From assembly GCF_003963535.1 (NCBI RefSeq), contig NZ_CP034539.1:7316001-7380000 (forward strand): DNA of 64,000 bases, in the 5' to 3' direction. This stretch comes from Streptomyces cyaneochromogenes. GTDB taxonomy: Bacteria; Actinomycetota; Actinomycetes; Streptomycetales; Streptomycetaceae. Below are positions 16,413 to 25,851 of this stretch, piece after piece (the stretch's first letter is position 1; every line of letters starts with the position of its first letter). The position numbers and the translations under genes were made by a program. Under the pieces are notes generated by a model. It was not told the origin of the DNA, did not search any database, and worked only from the letters and a program-made list of their open reading frames with translations.

Positions 16413-17369
16413 GTGCAGCGCTGGCGTGGCTTGGAGGACATCCCCGAGGACTGGGGGCGCAGCGTCGTCACCATCGGCTCCTACGACGGGGTGCACCGCG
16501 GACACCAGCTGATCATCCGGCACGCCGTGGACCGCGCCCGTGAGCTGGGCGTTCCCGCCGTCGTCGTCACCTTCGACCCGCACCCCAGCGAGGTCGTCCG
16601 CCCCGGCAGCCACCCGCCCCTGCTCGCCCCGCACCACCGCCGCGCCGACCTCATGGCCGAGCTGGGCGTGGACGCGGTGCTGATCCTGCCGTTCACGACC
16701 GAGTTCTCGAAGCTGTCGCCGGCCGACTTCGTGGTCAAGGTCCTGGTCGACAAGCTGCACGCCAAGGCGGTCGTCGAGGGCCCCAACTTCCGCTTCGGAC
16801 ACCGCGCCGCGGGCAACGTCGAGTTTCTCGCCGAGCAGGGCAAGGTCTACGACTTCGAGGTCGAGGTCGTCGACCTGTACGTGACCGGTGAGGCGGGCGG
16901 CGGCGAGCCCTTCTCCTCGACCCTGACCCGGCGTCTGGTCGGCGAGGGCGACGTCGAGGGCGCGGCCGAGATCCTGGGCCGCCCGCATCGCGTGGAGGGC
17001 GTCGTCGTCCGAGGAGCTCAGCGGGGGCGCGAACTCGGTTTCCCGACCGCCAACGTCGAGACCCTGCCGCACACCGCCATCCCCGCCGACGGCGTCTACG
17101 CCGGCTGGCTGCACGCCCAGGGCGAGGTGATGCCGGCCGCGATCTCCGTCGGCACGAACCCGCAGTTCGACGGAACGGAGCGGACGGTGGAGGCGTACGC
17201 GATCGACCGCGTGGGTCTGGACCTGTACGGCCTGCACGTCGCCGTCGACTTCCTCGCCTTCGTCCGCGGCCAGGCGAAGTTCGAGTCGCTGGAGGCCCTG
17301 CTGGAGCAGATGGCCGAGGACGTCAAGCGCTGCCGTGAACTGATCGAGGCGGCCGACGGCCGTACCTGA
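16413..17369 (+). CDS. ribF: Bifunctional riboflavin kinase / FAD synthetase
   Basis: A 318-aa enzyme making FMN and FAD. The N-terminal nucleotidyltransferase half has SVVTIGSYDGVHRGHQLIIR (about 17-36, with the HxGH-like GVHRGH) and FDPHPSEVV; the C-terminal kinase half starts around residue 190 with RGRELGFPTANVE and ends near DFLAFVRGQAKFESLEALLE. GTG at 16413 was chosen because AAGGAG lies at the right distance and the product begins with the family's MQRWRGLEDIP. Ends in a 19-bp repeat that includes the stop codon. Confidence 0.96.
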   Translation: MQRWRGLEDIPEDWGRSVVTIGSYDGVHRGHQLIIRHAVDRARELGVPAVVVTFDPHPSEVVRPGSHPPLLAPHHRRADLMAELGVDAVLILPFTTEFSKLSPADFVVKVLVDKLHAKAVVEGPNFRFGHRAAGNVEFLAEQGKVYDFEVEVVDLYVTGEAGGGEPFSSTLTRRLVGEGDVEGAAEILGRPHRVEGVVVRGAQRGRELGFPTANVETLPHTAIPADGVYAGWLHAQGEVMPAAISVGTNPQFDGTERTVEAYAIDRVGLDLYGLHVAVDFLAFVRGQAKFESLEALLEQMAEDVKRCRELIEAADGRT

Positions 17370-17431
17370 CGCCAACGGCCGTACCTGACGCCAACGGCCG
17401 TACCTGAGGCCGACTGTCGTACCTGACGCCG
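17356..17431 (+). repeat. Four 19-bp tandem repeats over the ribF stop codon
   Basis: Copies start at 17356, 17375, 17394 and 17413 with unit ACGGCCGTACCTGACGCCA; the first two are identical and the last two diverged. The first copy contains the last codons and TGA of ribF, so the repeat re-creates the same stop in each copy. Confidence 0.85.
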
Positions 17432-17462
17432 GAGGGCCGGCACCGTGACGGTGCCGGCCCTC
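17432..17462. terminator. Perfect 15-bp hairpin between ribF and the convergent ATPase gene
   Basis: GAGGGCCGGCACCGT at 17432-17446 is followed by its exact reverse complement at 17448-17462. It lies between two converging genes and should terminate both. Confidence 0.85.
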
Positions 17463-17482
17463 TCGCCGTGTCGGACGATCCG

Positions 17483-20400
17483 CTACTGCTGCGGCGGCAC
17501 CTGTCCCGGAGGGAACCCCGGATGCGGCTGCCCGCCGCCGGTCTGGTCGTACGGCTGCTGGGTGAACCCGGGCTGCTGCGGCGGGCCGGACTGCCAGGGC
17601 TGGCCGGGCTGGACGCCGGGCGGGCCCTGGAACGGCTGTCCGCCCTGGGCCTGGTGGCCGGGCATCGGAGGCGCCATGGTCGGCGGCTGGTTGTTTCCGT
17701 CCCCCGTCCACAGACCCTGCTCCTGCTGGGCCCGTACGAAGTCCTCGGCCACCATCGTGGCGAGGTCGAAGTACGCCTCCCGTACCTTCGGCCGCATCAT
17801 GTCGAGGTCGACCTCGGCACCGGCCGCCAGGTGCTCGTCGAACGGCACGACGATCACACCCCGGCAGCGCTGCTCGAAGTGGTTGACGATGTCCTCGACC
17901 TTGATCATCTTGCCGGTTTCACGGACCCCGGAGATCACCGTGATGGACCGCGAGACCAGGGCCGCGTACCCGTGCGCCGACAGCCAGTCGAGCGTCGTAC
18001 TGGCGCTGCTCGCACCGTCCACGGACGGCGTCGAGATGATGATGAGCTGGTCGGCGAGGTCGAGCACACCGCGCATGGCGCTGTAGAGGAGACCAGTACC
18101 CGAGTCGGTGAGGATGATCGGGTACTGCCTGCCCAGTATGTCGATCGCGCGCCGGTAGTCCTCGTCGTTGAACGTCGTCGAGACGGCCGGGTCCACGTCG
18201 TTGGCGATGATCTCCAGGCCCGACGGCGCCTGCGACGTGAAGCGGCGGATGTCCATGTACGAGTTGAGGTACGGGATCGCCTGGACGAGGTCACGGATGG
18301 TGGCGCCGGTCTCCCGGCGCACCCGGCGGCCGAGCGTGCCGGCGTCCGGGTTGGCGTCGATGGCGAGGATCTTGTCCTGCCGCTCGGTGGCGAGCGTGGA
18401 GCCGAGGGCGGTGGTCGTGGTCGTCTTGCCCACGCCGCCCTTGAGGCTGATCACCGCGATCCGGTAGCAGGAGAGCACCGGCGTACGGATGAGGTCGAGC
18501 TTGCGCTGCCGCTCCTGCTCCTCCTTCTTCCCGCCGAGCTTGAACTTCGACCCGCCGGGAGCGGGACGGCTGCTCTTGGCCTTCTGCTTCCGGCTGTTGA
18601 CCAGCCGGTCCGACGTCAGCTCGACGGCCGCGTTGTAGCCGAGCGGCGCGCCCGGACCGACCTGGCTGCGCTGGTCGTGCTGCACGCTCTGCGGCCAGGC
18701 GGCACCGGTGCGGGGGTCCACCCCGGGCTGGCCGGGAGCCTGCGCGTAGGGCTGCTGGGCCTGCGGCGGCTGCCCCGCCACGGGCGGCTGTCCGGGCTGA
18801 CCCTGCCCGTGCCCCTGCGGCTGGGCCGGTGCCTGCGGCGCGGGCGCCGGGTGACCCTGCTGTGCCTGCGGGTGCTGCTGGGGGTGTGCGGGTGCGGGCT
18901 GCTGGGGGTAGCCGTAGGCGCCCTGCGGCGGCTGGGGTGCGGGCTGTTGCGGGTAGCCGTAGGCGCCCTGGGGGTTCTGCGGTGCGGGCTGCTGGGGGTA
19001 GCCGTACGCGCCCTGGGGCGGCTGAGGTGCCGCTTGCTGGGGGTAGCCGTAGGCGCCCTGCGGCGGCTGGGGTGCGGGCTGTTGCGGGTAGCCGTAGGCG
19101 CCCTGGGGGTTCTGCGCGGCGGCGTGTTGCGGGAAGCCGTCGCCCTGCGGAGCCGGGTTGGCAGCCGGGGCCTGGGCCGGGGGCGGCTGCTGTGCGGAGG
19201 CGGGCCAGCCGGGCGGCGTGGCCTGCGGCGCCTGGGGCTGAGCCGGGGCAGCCGGCGGCTGGGCGGCCGCGGGCGGGGCGGCGGGCTGCTGCTGCCCGGG
19301 CGCCGCGGACCACTCCGGCGCGGAGGCCGGCGCCGCGCCGCCCGTGGCCGCCGACGGGAACTCGGGCGGGAGCGGGGGAACGGCCCCTTGCGGAGCCGGC
19401 GGCGGAGTCCAGCCGGCCGACGCGTCCTGCTGGGGAGCGGCCTGAGGAGCCGCGTCCTGCTGGGGAGGAGTCGGCGCCTGCGGAGCGGTCGGAGGGGCCG
19501 GGGCCTGGGGAGCGGTCGGGGGAGCCGGGGGCTGGGGAGCGGTCGGAGGGGCCGGGGCCTCGGGAGCGGTCGGAGGGGCCGGTGCCTGCTGCTGTACGCC
19601 GTTCGGTGGGGTCGGGTCACTTCCCGCGGGCGCGGCGGCCTGCGGCTCGGCGGGGCCTGCTTCGGCATCGCCGGCCGGGGCGGCGGCCGTACCTGCGGCG
19701 CCGTCCGTGCCCTCCGCGGTCATGTCGTTGGCGGGACCCGGCCCTTGAGGGGCGTCTGCCGTGCCGGCACCGTCAGCCGCGCTCTGCCCGGCCGTGCCAA
19801 CCTCGCCGGCGTCGGCCGCCGCTCCCGTCGGCACCTGGGCGCCGTCGGCGGGGGCCGCTGACGCGACGTCCGTGTCCTGCCCGGTGGAGGCCTCGGCGGT
19901 CACCGGGGCGGCCGGTGCGGCGGCGGGCTCCGGGACGTCAGTCGCGGACGGGGCGTCGGTAGGCTTCTCCGCCTCCCCGCTGCCGGAGTCCGCGGCGCCG
20001 ACGACGGGCGCGGCAGGGGCGGGGCTGCCGGGGTGGGCGGCGGACGGTGCCGGAACCTCGGGGGCCGCCGGCGCAGGGGTGGTCGGCGCGGGCTGGTTCG
20101 GGACCGCGTACTGGTTGGGGGTCGTGTACTGGTTCGGGGCCACGTTCTGATCAGGAGCCGCGTACTGGTTCGGGGCCGCGTGGGGATTCGCCGCCCACGG
20201 AGCGGGCGGCGTCACACCGGCCGCACCCCCCGACGTGTCGCCGTAACCGGGATGGGGCGCGGGTGCCTGAGGAGCAGGCGCGGCCGGAGGAACCGGGGCA
20301 GTCGGGGGGACCGGGGCAGCCGGAGGAACAGGCGCGGCAGGGGCGGCGGGAGGCGCGGGAGGAGTGGGCGCCGGAGCAGCCGCCTCCTCGGCGGGTGCGG

Positions 20401-20536
20401 CGCCCTGGGTGTACCAGGCAGGCGCGGCGTAGTCGATGGTGAACTCACCCGTCATCTCGACGGCGGACTCCGCGTCGGACTGGTCATCGCTGGGCGTGGT
20501 CCAGCCCGCCCGCAGCCCGTCCCGATCGCTCTGCAC
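17483..20536 (-). CDS. SCO5717-like MinD/ParA-type ATPase with long Pro/Gln/Tyr-rich N-terminus
   Basis: About 1017 aa. The N-terminal ~600 residues are disordered Ala/Pro/Gln, with five 15-residue repeats of the kind AYGYPQQPAPQPPQG. The C-terminal ~350 residues form a ParA/MinD ATPase with deviant Walker A KGGVGKTTTT near residue 700 and the switch stretch IILTDSGTGLL. The family resembles S. coelicolor SCO5717, next to the ESX locus, and mycobacterial EspI. A role in T7SS regulation or placement is inferred. The GTG at 20536 has AGGAGG at 20541-20546. There is no membrane span. Confidence 0.88.
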   Translation of the reverse strand: MQSDRDGLRAGWTTPSDDQSDAESAVEMTGEFTIDYAAPAWYTQGAAPAEEAAAPAPTPPAPPAAPAAPVPPAAPVPPTAPVPPAAPAPQAPAPHPGYGDTSGGAAGVTPPAPWAANPHAAPNQYAAPDQNVAPNQYTTPNQYAVPNQPAPTTPAPAAPEVPAPSAAHPGSPAPAAPVVGAADSGSGEAEKPTDAPSATDVPEPAAAPAAPVTAEASTGQDTDVASAAPADGAQVPTGAAADAGEVGTAGQSAADGAGTADAPQGPGPANDMTAEGTDGAAGTAAAPAGDAEAGPAEPQAAAPAGSDPTPPNGVQQQAPAPPTAPEAPAPPTAPQPPAPPTAPQAPAPPTAPQAPTPPQQDAAPQAAPQQDASAGWTPPPAPQGAVPPLPPEFPSAATGGAAPASAPEWSAAPGQQQPAAPPAAAQPPAAPAQPQAPQATPPGWPASAQQPPPAQAPAANPAPQGDGFPQHAAAQNPQGAYGYPQQPAPQPPQGAYGYPQQAAPQPPQGAYGYPQQPAPQNPQGAYGYPQQPAPQPPQGAYGYPQQPAPAHPQQHPQAQQGHPAPAPQAPAQPQGHGQGQPGQPPVAGQPPQAQQPYAQAPGQPGVDPRTGAAWPQSVQHDQRSQVGPGAPLGYNAAVELTSDRLVNSRKQKAKSSRPAPGGSKFKLGGKKEEQERQRKLDLIRTPVLSCYRIAVISLKGGVGKTTTTTALGSTLATERQDKILAIDANPDAGTLGRRVRRETGATIRDLVQAIPYLNSYMDIRRFTSQAPSGLEIIANDVDPAVSTTFNDEDYRRAIDILGRQYPIILTDSGTGLLYSAMRGVLDLADQLIIISTPSVDGASSASTTLDWLSAHGYAALVSRSITVISGVRETGKMIKVEDIVNHFEQRCRGVIVVPFDEHLAAGAEVDLDMMRPKVREAYFDLATMVAEDFVRAQQEQGLWTGDGNNQPPTMAPPMPGHQAQGGQPFQGPPGVQPGQPWQSGPPQQPGFTQQPYDQTGGGQPHPGFPPGQVPPQQ
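18900..19126 (-). repeat. 45-bp tandem repeats inside the SCO5717-like gene
   Basis: The shared block with GGTAGCCGTA (plus strand) recurs at 18907, 18952, 18997, 19042 and 19087, a 45-bp period equal to 15 codons. The copies stay in frame and differ mainly at synonymous or Pro/Asn positions, so the protein repeat is probably maintained by selection. Confidence 0.9.
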
Positions 20537-20758
20537 AATTCCTCCTGGTGTGGTCGAGCACCCTCGTGCCCTGGGGCACTCATGTGCCGGGCTGGGGCGA
20601 CCGTTCCTGTTGTCCGATCCGCTGGTTTCCCCTGGACGCGAACAACCCACCCGGGGGTTCCGTCGTCGCACCCGCATCAAGCGTAAACGCCACAGGTGTC
20701 GGCGGGGCAGGCCCGTCCTGTGTGCGCTTGTGCCCGCAGCACTGCTGCGTTCCCCGGG

Positions 20759-21076
20759 CTACTCCGCTGCGAGCCCTCCGTTGTGCGGTGCGGGCTCCAG
20801 GTCGAACTCGCCGTCACGCGCGCCGAGTACGAAAGCCTGCCACTCCGCCTCGGTGTAGCGCAGCACGGTGTCCGGGTCCAGGGAGGAGCGCATCGCCACC
20901 GCGCCGGCCGGGAGATAGGCGATCTCGACGCGCTCCTCGTGCTCCTCGGTGCCGGGTGCGCTGTGCCACTCGACATCGGAGATGTCCAGGGCGTACAGCT
21001 CGTCCCGCTCCCGTTCCTTACGTGCCCTGACGTCCTCGTCCTGCGTCCCCGCGGCGCTGTCGCGTGCGTCAGCCAT
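20759..21076 (-). CDS. DUF397 domain protein
   Basis: A 105-aa acidic protein whose C-terminal part (AVAMRSSLDPDTVLRYTEAE, then WQAFVLGARDGEFDLE) matches DUF397, a small actinobacterial domain usually encoded next to an XRE regulator as its partner. No such regulator is adjacent here. ATG at 21076 was chosen over TTG at 21082 because of GAAAGGG upstream. It lies between the SCO5717-like gene and the eccE pair on the same strand. Confidence 0.85.
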   Translation of the reverse strand: MADARDSAAGTQDEDVRARKERERDELYALDISDVEWHSAPGTEEHEERVEIAYLPAGAVAMRSSLDPDTVLRYTEAEWQAFVLGARDGEFDLEPAPHNGGLAAE

Positions 21077-21400
21077 GGTCAAAGGCCCTTTCTGGTGGGC
21101 GAACGACGTGCAGGATCACCTTACTCAGACTGCGCGGGCTCGCACGGCGCAACGATCTGGTCACGAAATGCAGCCAGGCGTCGAGGTGTTCGAGTTGCGC
21201 GGCACTTTCCGCTCACGGCGCGCCCTTCCGCCCAGCGGCAGCAGTCGCTTTCCTTCTCGAATGTGCCGTTACGGGCGGATGGTGACGTCGCGCAGGTCGA
21301 ACTCCCCGCCATGACTTGCATGTTCCGTACGAAACCGGAATCCCGCCTGTCGTGGGACGAGGGCCTCATGAACGAGGCACCCTGCTCCCTCGCCGCGAAC
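21077..21400. other. 324-bp gap upstream of the DUF397 gene
   Basis: No convincing gene on either strand. It lies after the 275-aa T7SS protein and before the DUF397 gene, so it should contain the DUF397 promoter. I see no clear hairpin or repeat. Confidence 0.5.
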
Positions 21401-22228
21401 TCAGTCCATACGGCGGGCGGCTCCGAGGAGACCGGTCTCCGCGTCGGTGGGCTGCGTCATCACGTACTGCTGGTGCTTCTGCGTGGACCAGAGGGCGACA
21501 CTGTCGGCCAGTGTCGGCAGGGACGCTATGTCGTCACGGCCCAGCCGCATCACCTTGCCCACGACGTCGGCCTCCTGGGGGGAGATCCGCTGCACACCGA
21601 CGACGTCGGCGTTGGCCAGCAGTCGCGGCGCGGTGGGGCCGAGGTAGGGCAGCAGGGTCAGCACCGACTGCCAGGGCGCCGGGCTGAGGCGGCTCCTCGG
21701 CGGGCGGATGCCCAGGTCGCGGATGATGAGCACCGGGCTGGCGGGGGACGGGCCCTGGGGAGCGATCCGCCCCACCTGGTGGACGGTCACGCACTGCTGG
21801 CCGCCACCGGCCGCCTGCGCCATCGGCGACCACAGCTGCGGACGCGCCGTCTCCACGGCCACGCGGGCGCCGATCGCCGCGGCGCGCAGGGCGATGACCT
21901 GGGCCAGCCAGGTACCGCCCACCAGCAGGATGTCCAGCCGGGTGGGCCGGCACAGTCCCAGGATCGCCGGCTGGTTGTTGGGGTCGACCCCGAGGATCAG
22001 GCCGTCGTCCCCGACGGGCAGCGCCAGCTGCGCCAGCAGATCGGCGTCCACGAGGTGGCGCTCACGCCGGGGGCCGAGCAGACCGAAGGCCGAGCGCAGG
22101 CGTCGCTCGGGGCCGAGCCGGGCGGGCTCGGCGTTGCGCGGCAGATGGCCGGGACGCTGCCCGGGCACGCCCGGTGCCGCGGATCCGAAGCCGGGGCGGC
22201 CGGAGGCGGGAACGGTGGGGGCGGACAT
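21401..22228 (-). CDS. Conserved T7SS-associated protein coupled to eccE
   Basis: A 275-aa protein with a disordered first 45 residues, then a globular part including LILGVDPNNQPAILGL, RLDILLVGGTWLAQVIALRA and VLIIRDLGI. The layout suggests an alpha/beta domain resembling the cytosolic domain of an EccE or a nucleotide-fold module. Its ATG overlaps the eccE stop by one base (TGATG), so it is probably made in fixed ratio with EccE. No signal or membrane span. Specific role unknown. Confidence 0.75.
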   Translation of the reverse strand: MSAPTVPASGRPGFGSAAPGVPGQRPGHLPRNAEPARLGPERRLRSAFGLLGPRRERHLVDADLLAQLALPVGDDGLILGVDPNNQPAILGLCRPTRLDILLVGGTWLAQVIALRAAAIGARVAVETARPQLWSPMAQAAGGGQQCVTVHQVGRIAPQGPSPASPVLIIRDLGIRPPRSRLSPAPWQSVLTLLPYLGPTAPRLLANADVVGVQRISPQEADVVGKVMRLGRDDIASLPTLADSVALWSTQKHQQYVMTQPTDAETGLLGAARRMD

Positions 22229-23556
22229 CAGCGAGTACCTCCCAGCGGCAGGGTGGCCAGAACTCCGGGCAGCTGTTCGCGGTCGAGCCGCAGCAGACCA
22301 ACCTTGAACGCGGACGCGGACCGCTCCAAGTGCTGGGTCGCCTGCGCCAGTTCGTTCTCACCGCGACCGGTGACGCGTACGTGCCCGGCCAGCGCCAGGG
22401 TGTTGCCCCGCCTCTTGCTGATCGTGAGCGAGAAGGTGCTGGCGAGGGCGGGCGAGGAGGTCACCGCGCCGACCAGCTGGGAAAGAGGGGGCGTACCGGC
22501 GCCGAGCTGCGGCCACTTGGAGATCCAGTACGTGGTGTGCCAACGGTCGTCGCAGCGCCAGGCACGGGTGCTCTCGGCCGTACGGCGGTTGGAGCGGCTG
22601 CCGTCGAGCGCGGCACCGCCGGTGGTGGCCAGCGGGTTGACGCAGCTGGACGTGGCGATGGCCGCGACGATCTCCGACTCGGTCAGCACCTTGGCCTGCA
22701 GGCCGGCGCCCATGAGGCGGCTGGCCAGCTGGTCGGCGACCCGCAGCAGTGCCCGCCGGGCACCCTGCATACCGCCGCCGCGGGCCTCCACGGCCTCCGG
22801 GCACAGCTCCGGGTCGAGCTTCAGCGCGACCCACGTCAGCCGCAGCCCCGGTGTCATGCTCTGCGCCTGCAGCGGCCCGTAGGAGCGGACCGCCATGGCC
22901 TGCGGAGGCAGGTGCGTCGCCGGCGCGGGCTGGGTGTGCTGGACGACCTGGACGGAGGCGAGCCGGATGTCGTCCACCTCGAGCAGGCCCTGGATCAGAT
23001 CGAGAGGAATGTCCCGGGTGCCCTGCGTCGGGCGCAGCGGGATGTCCGCGGCCTGCACCTGCACGAGAGCGGTGAGGAACGTACCGTCGCCGACCATGCC
23101 GATCTCGCGCTGCTCACGGTCCTGGAAGGCGTAGGTGCGCAGCGCCGGGTCGCACTCGACGGCCGGGGCGAAGCCGGGGTCGGTGCCGGGCGGCACGGGC
23201 TCGGCGTTGCGCTTGCGGCGGTCCCGCAGCGCACGAGAGATGGCGAGCCCCTCGGCCAGCGGGCGGCCGCGCCGGCGGAGCAGCCCGACCAGCACCAGCG
23301 GCACGGCCAGGACGATTCCGACGGTGAGACCGATGGGGCGCAGCAGCCAGCCGATCAGCAGCACGGCGGCGGCCAGCTCGAAGCCGACCAACTGCTGGAC
23401 CCGGATGGGACCGATGCTGCCGGGCCGCCTGGCGAGCGTCGGCGCGGCCGGGCTCTGGCGACCGGGGGGTGCGGACCGCTGTGCGGGTTCCGGCCCTTGG
23501 TTCTCCTGCGTGCGACGGCTGCCGTTACGGCGCCGGGACCTGGTCGCAGTGCTCAT
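22228..23556 (-). CDS. eccE: Type VII secretion protein EccE
   Basis: A 442-aa membrane protein of the T7SS inner-membrane complex. A basic Pro-rich N-terminus is followed by two transmembrane helices (about 57-72 and 76-94) and a large domain typical of EccE (RTYAFQDREQREIGMVGDGT, then LTWVALKLDPELCPEAVEARG and QLASRLMGAGLQAKVLTE). EccE forms the outer part of the EccBCDE pore complex. It is divergent from eccB across a 195-bp shared promoter region and coupled to the next gene. Confidence 0.92.
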   Translation of the reverse strand: MSTATRSRRRNGSRRTQENQGPEPAQRSAPPGRQSPAAPTLARRPGSIGPIRVQQLVGFELAAAVLLIGWLLRPIGLTVGIVLAVPLVLVGLLRRRGRPLAEGLAISRALRDRRKRNAEPVPPGTDPGFAPAVECDPALRTYAFQDREQREIGMVGDGTFLTALVQVQAADIPLRPTQGTRDIPLDLIQGLLEVDDIRLASVQVVQHTQPAPATHLPPQAMAVRSYGPLQAQSMTPGLRLTWVALKLDPELCPEAVEARGGGMQGARRALLRVADQLASRLMGAGLQAKVLTESEIVAAIATSSCVNPLATTGGAALDGSRSNRRTAESTRAWRCDDRWHTTYWISKWPQLGAGTPPLSQLVGAVTSSPALASTFSLTISKRRGNTLALAGHVRVTGRGENELAQATQHLERSASAFKVGLLRLDREQLPGVLATLPLGGTR

Positions 23557-23751
23557 CCCCCGCTACAACCCCTTTGCATTCTCTGGCCGCTGCTTGAGCT
23601 GGCGGCGCACCACCGTACCCCGTACCGTACGGTGCGATCGTCACACGGCATAGTAGAGGTCCCTGCAGGAGCAAACGCCACGGAGTACCGGGCGGCCCTG
23701 GGGAATTCCGCATACGGAAACAAAGCGAAAAAACGGGGAGTTGACCCATCG
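23557..23751. promoter_or_regulatory. Shared promoter region between eccE and eccB
   Basis: A 195-bp gap between divergent core T7SS genes. It is AT-richer near 23700-23745 and must hold promoters for both directions; I cannot place them. ACGGGGAG at 23733-23740 is the likely eccB ribosome-binding site, about 11 bp from the ATG. Confidence 0.6.
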
Positions 23752-25344
23752 ATGGCGACACGTCGGGATGAGCTGAACGCCTACTCCTTCGCGCGCAGGC
23801 GCACGGTGGCGGCGTTCTTGCAGCCGTCCCCGCACGGTTCGGAGGAGGCCGCGCCGCGCCCCCTCAAGACCGTCCTGCCGAGTCTGGGCGTGGCGGTGCT
23901 GGTGCTCGTCGTATTCGGGGCATGGGGCATGCTCAGCCCGACCGCCCCGAAGGGCTGGGACGACCAGGGCAAGAACATCCTCGTCGGCAGCGAGTCGACG
24001 ACGCGTTACGTGCTGGTGAAGACCAAGGGCGAGAACAAGCTCAGTCTGCACCCGGTCCTCAACCTCGCGTCCGCCAAGCTGCTGCTGAACGGCGAGAACC
24101 CGCAGGTCATCAAGATCAAGGAATCGGTGCTCGACGAGAGCAAGTATCCGATGGGCGCGACTGTCGGCATCCCGTTCGCGCCGGACCGGCTGCCTTCTCC
24201 CGACGACGCGGAGAAGGCCAAGGTGTGGGCACTGTGCGAGGCGCCGGGCCAGGACGAGAACGGGCAGCCCGTCAAGGACGGTAAGCCCGTCAGGGCCACG
24301 TACGTGCTGGACCAGGGCGACTACAACAGCCTGCTCCACAAGGGCGGCAAGGAGCTGAACGAGCGCCAGGTGCTGTACGTCGAGGGCCCGAAGGACCCCG
24401 GCTCGGTCAGCGGCTTCGGACAGCGGTTCTTGGTCACCGCGGACGGGCGGGCCTACGCGGTCGGCGGCCCGACGTGGAGGCTGCAGCCCGAGAGGGAGCT
24501 GAACAACCTGCAGCGCGCCGTGCTCGGCGACGGGGTGGAGCCGCAGCCGGTCAGTGTGGACTTCCTCAAGACGCTGAACGTCGTGGGATCCCTCGAGTTC
24601 CCCGAACTGGCGGACGCGGGAGCGCAGGCGAACGTCGAGGGCCTCGACCCCCGCTACTCGAAGGTGGGCCTCGTCCTCGAGGCCGACTCGGGCCCCAAGA
24701 GGCAGAAGTACATCGTGCTGAAGGACAAGGTTCAGCCTGTGTCCAACTTCACGGCGCAGATGTGGCTGCGCAGTGAATTCATCAGCACCGTGTACGGCGC
24801 TCAGAGCCCGAAGCCAGTGGACGTCAACTACAACGACATCCAGCCGGAGAAGGGCGAGTGGATGTCGGAGAAGAACTGGCCCCAGGAGACGGTGGCCCAG
24901 GGCAACACCAACTGGTGGGAAAAGGGCGGCAACCGGGTCTCCTGCAGCATCTGGCACGGCAAGAAGGACGAGTACACCGGGCTGCAGAAGATGACGGTCT
25001 GGACCGGTCCGGAGTACCCGAAGGACGTCGCCCAGAGCGGCTCCAGCACGTACGTCTCGCCGGGCAGCGGCCTGCTCTTCACCAAGCTGACGGGGGCCAC
25101 TGGCGGTGGCGGTAGCACCTTCCTGGTGACCGACACCGGACTGCGCTACTCGGTCCCCACACGTAACGACAGCGCGGTGACCGGCGGCGAGAAGTCCGAC
25201 GGCCAGCAGCAGACCAACACCGCGCAGGTCCGGCTCGGGTACGGCAAGATCCGCCCGGTCCCGGTCCCGGCGACCTGGGCGGACCTGCTCGCCGCGGGGC
25301 CCGAGCTCAGCAGCGGCAACGCGCAGCAGGCGCAGGGGTCGTAG
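23752..25344 (+). CDS. eccB: Type VII secretion protein EccB
   Basis: A 530-aa inner-membrane subunit with a short cytoplasmic N-terminus (MATRRDELNAYSFARRRTVA), one transmembrane helix (about 42-60, LPSLGVAVLVLVVFGAWGM) and a large extracytoplasmic domain. Two well-separated cysteines (in WALCEAPG and VSCSIW) could form the family disulfide. The true start is ATG 23752; the in-frame upstream part is antisense to eccE. It is followed by a strong terminator, so the Esx genes have their own promoter. Confidence 0.94.
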   Translation: MATRRDELNAYSFARRRTVAAFLQPSPHGSEEAAPRPLKTVLPSLGVAVLVLVVFGAWGMLSPTAPKGWDDQGKNILVGSESTTRYVLVKTKGENKLSLHPVLNLASAKLLLNGENPQVIKIKESVLDESKYPMGATVGIPFAPDRLPSPDDAEKAKVWALCEAPGQDENGQPVKDGKPVRATYVLDQGDYNSLLHKGGKELNERQVLYVEGPKDPGSVSGFGQRFLVTADGRAYAVGGPTWRLQPERELNNLQRAVLGDGVEPQPVSVDFLKTLNVVGSLEFPELADAGAQANVEGLDPRYSKVGLVLEADSGPKRQKYIVLKDKVQPVSNFTAQMWLRSEFISTVYGAQSPKPVDVNYNDIQPEKGEWMSEKNWPQETVAQGNTNWWEKGGNRVSCSIWHGKKDEYTGLQKMTVWTGPEYPKDVAQSGSSTYVSPGSGLLFTKLTGATGGGGSTFLVTDTGLRYSVPTRNDSAVTGGEKSDGQQQTNTAQVRLGYGKIRPVPVPATWADLLAAGPELSSGNAQQAQGS

Positions 25345-25373
25345 GCGGGGCCGGACGATCATCGACGCCATGT

Positions 25374-25409
25374 GGGCGCCCTCCAGGGCTTCTTGCCGGG
25401 AGGGCGCCC
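25374..25409 (+). terminator. Terminator after eccB
   Basis: A perfect 11-bp stem (GGGCGCCCTCC at 25374-25384 with 25399-25409) and a 14-nt loop, 30 bp after the eccB stop. Confidence 0.75.
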
Positions 25410-25851
25410 GCGGGCATCGAGCGGTGGCATTGGGTGCCATCAGGCGGATGCAGCGGATGCATCGGAAGCCGCGCGTCGGCGCGATGCGTTCGGGCGTGTA
25501 CGTGTGGGCGTGTACGTGTGGGCGTGTGTTCGCGGTGGCAATTCCTGGTGAAGAGTCTGTGCACAGGGCGGTCGCCGCGACGGGTCACGCCTCTCGATCT
25601 CGCCCTCTCCTCCGGAGGGGGCGAGGCACTTGTGCGAAGCCGGTGCGGCGCGACTTCCACTCGACAAACAACTTGTGAAAAAGGTGAGTTGAGTTCATCG
25701 CGATCTTGCTACAGAACCCATCTGATGTTCGTTCTGTCGGCGGATGCGACTAGAGTGGAGCCAGACCAGACTGGATACGCCTGTCGTCGCGAGACGGTGG
25801 CGTACGAGTGTGGGTCTATCTAGAACTCCTACGTCTCATGGGGGACACAAC
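25410..25851 (+). promoter_or_regulatory. Upstream region of the Esx gene pair
   Basis: About 440 bp without a gene between the eccB terminator and the first WXG100 gene. It contains a 14-bp tandem repeat (GGGCGTGTACGTGT at 25492 and 25506, plus a partial copy) and an AT-richer stretch at 25660-25760 that is the likely promoter area. No operator could be assigned. Confidence 0.5.

Noticed and set aside
18900..19126. Possible CRISPR-like array
   Set aside because: The repeats are contiguous, in frame and encode a protein repeat; there are no spacers.
22174..23751. In-frame extension of eccB by over 500 residues
   Set aside because: It runs antisense through eccE; the EccB domain begins at ATG 23752 with the family N-terminus.
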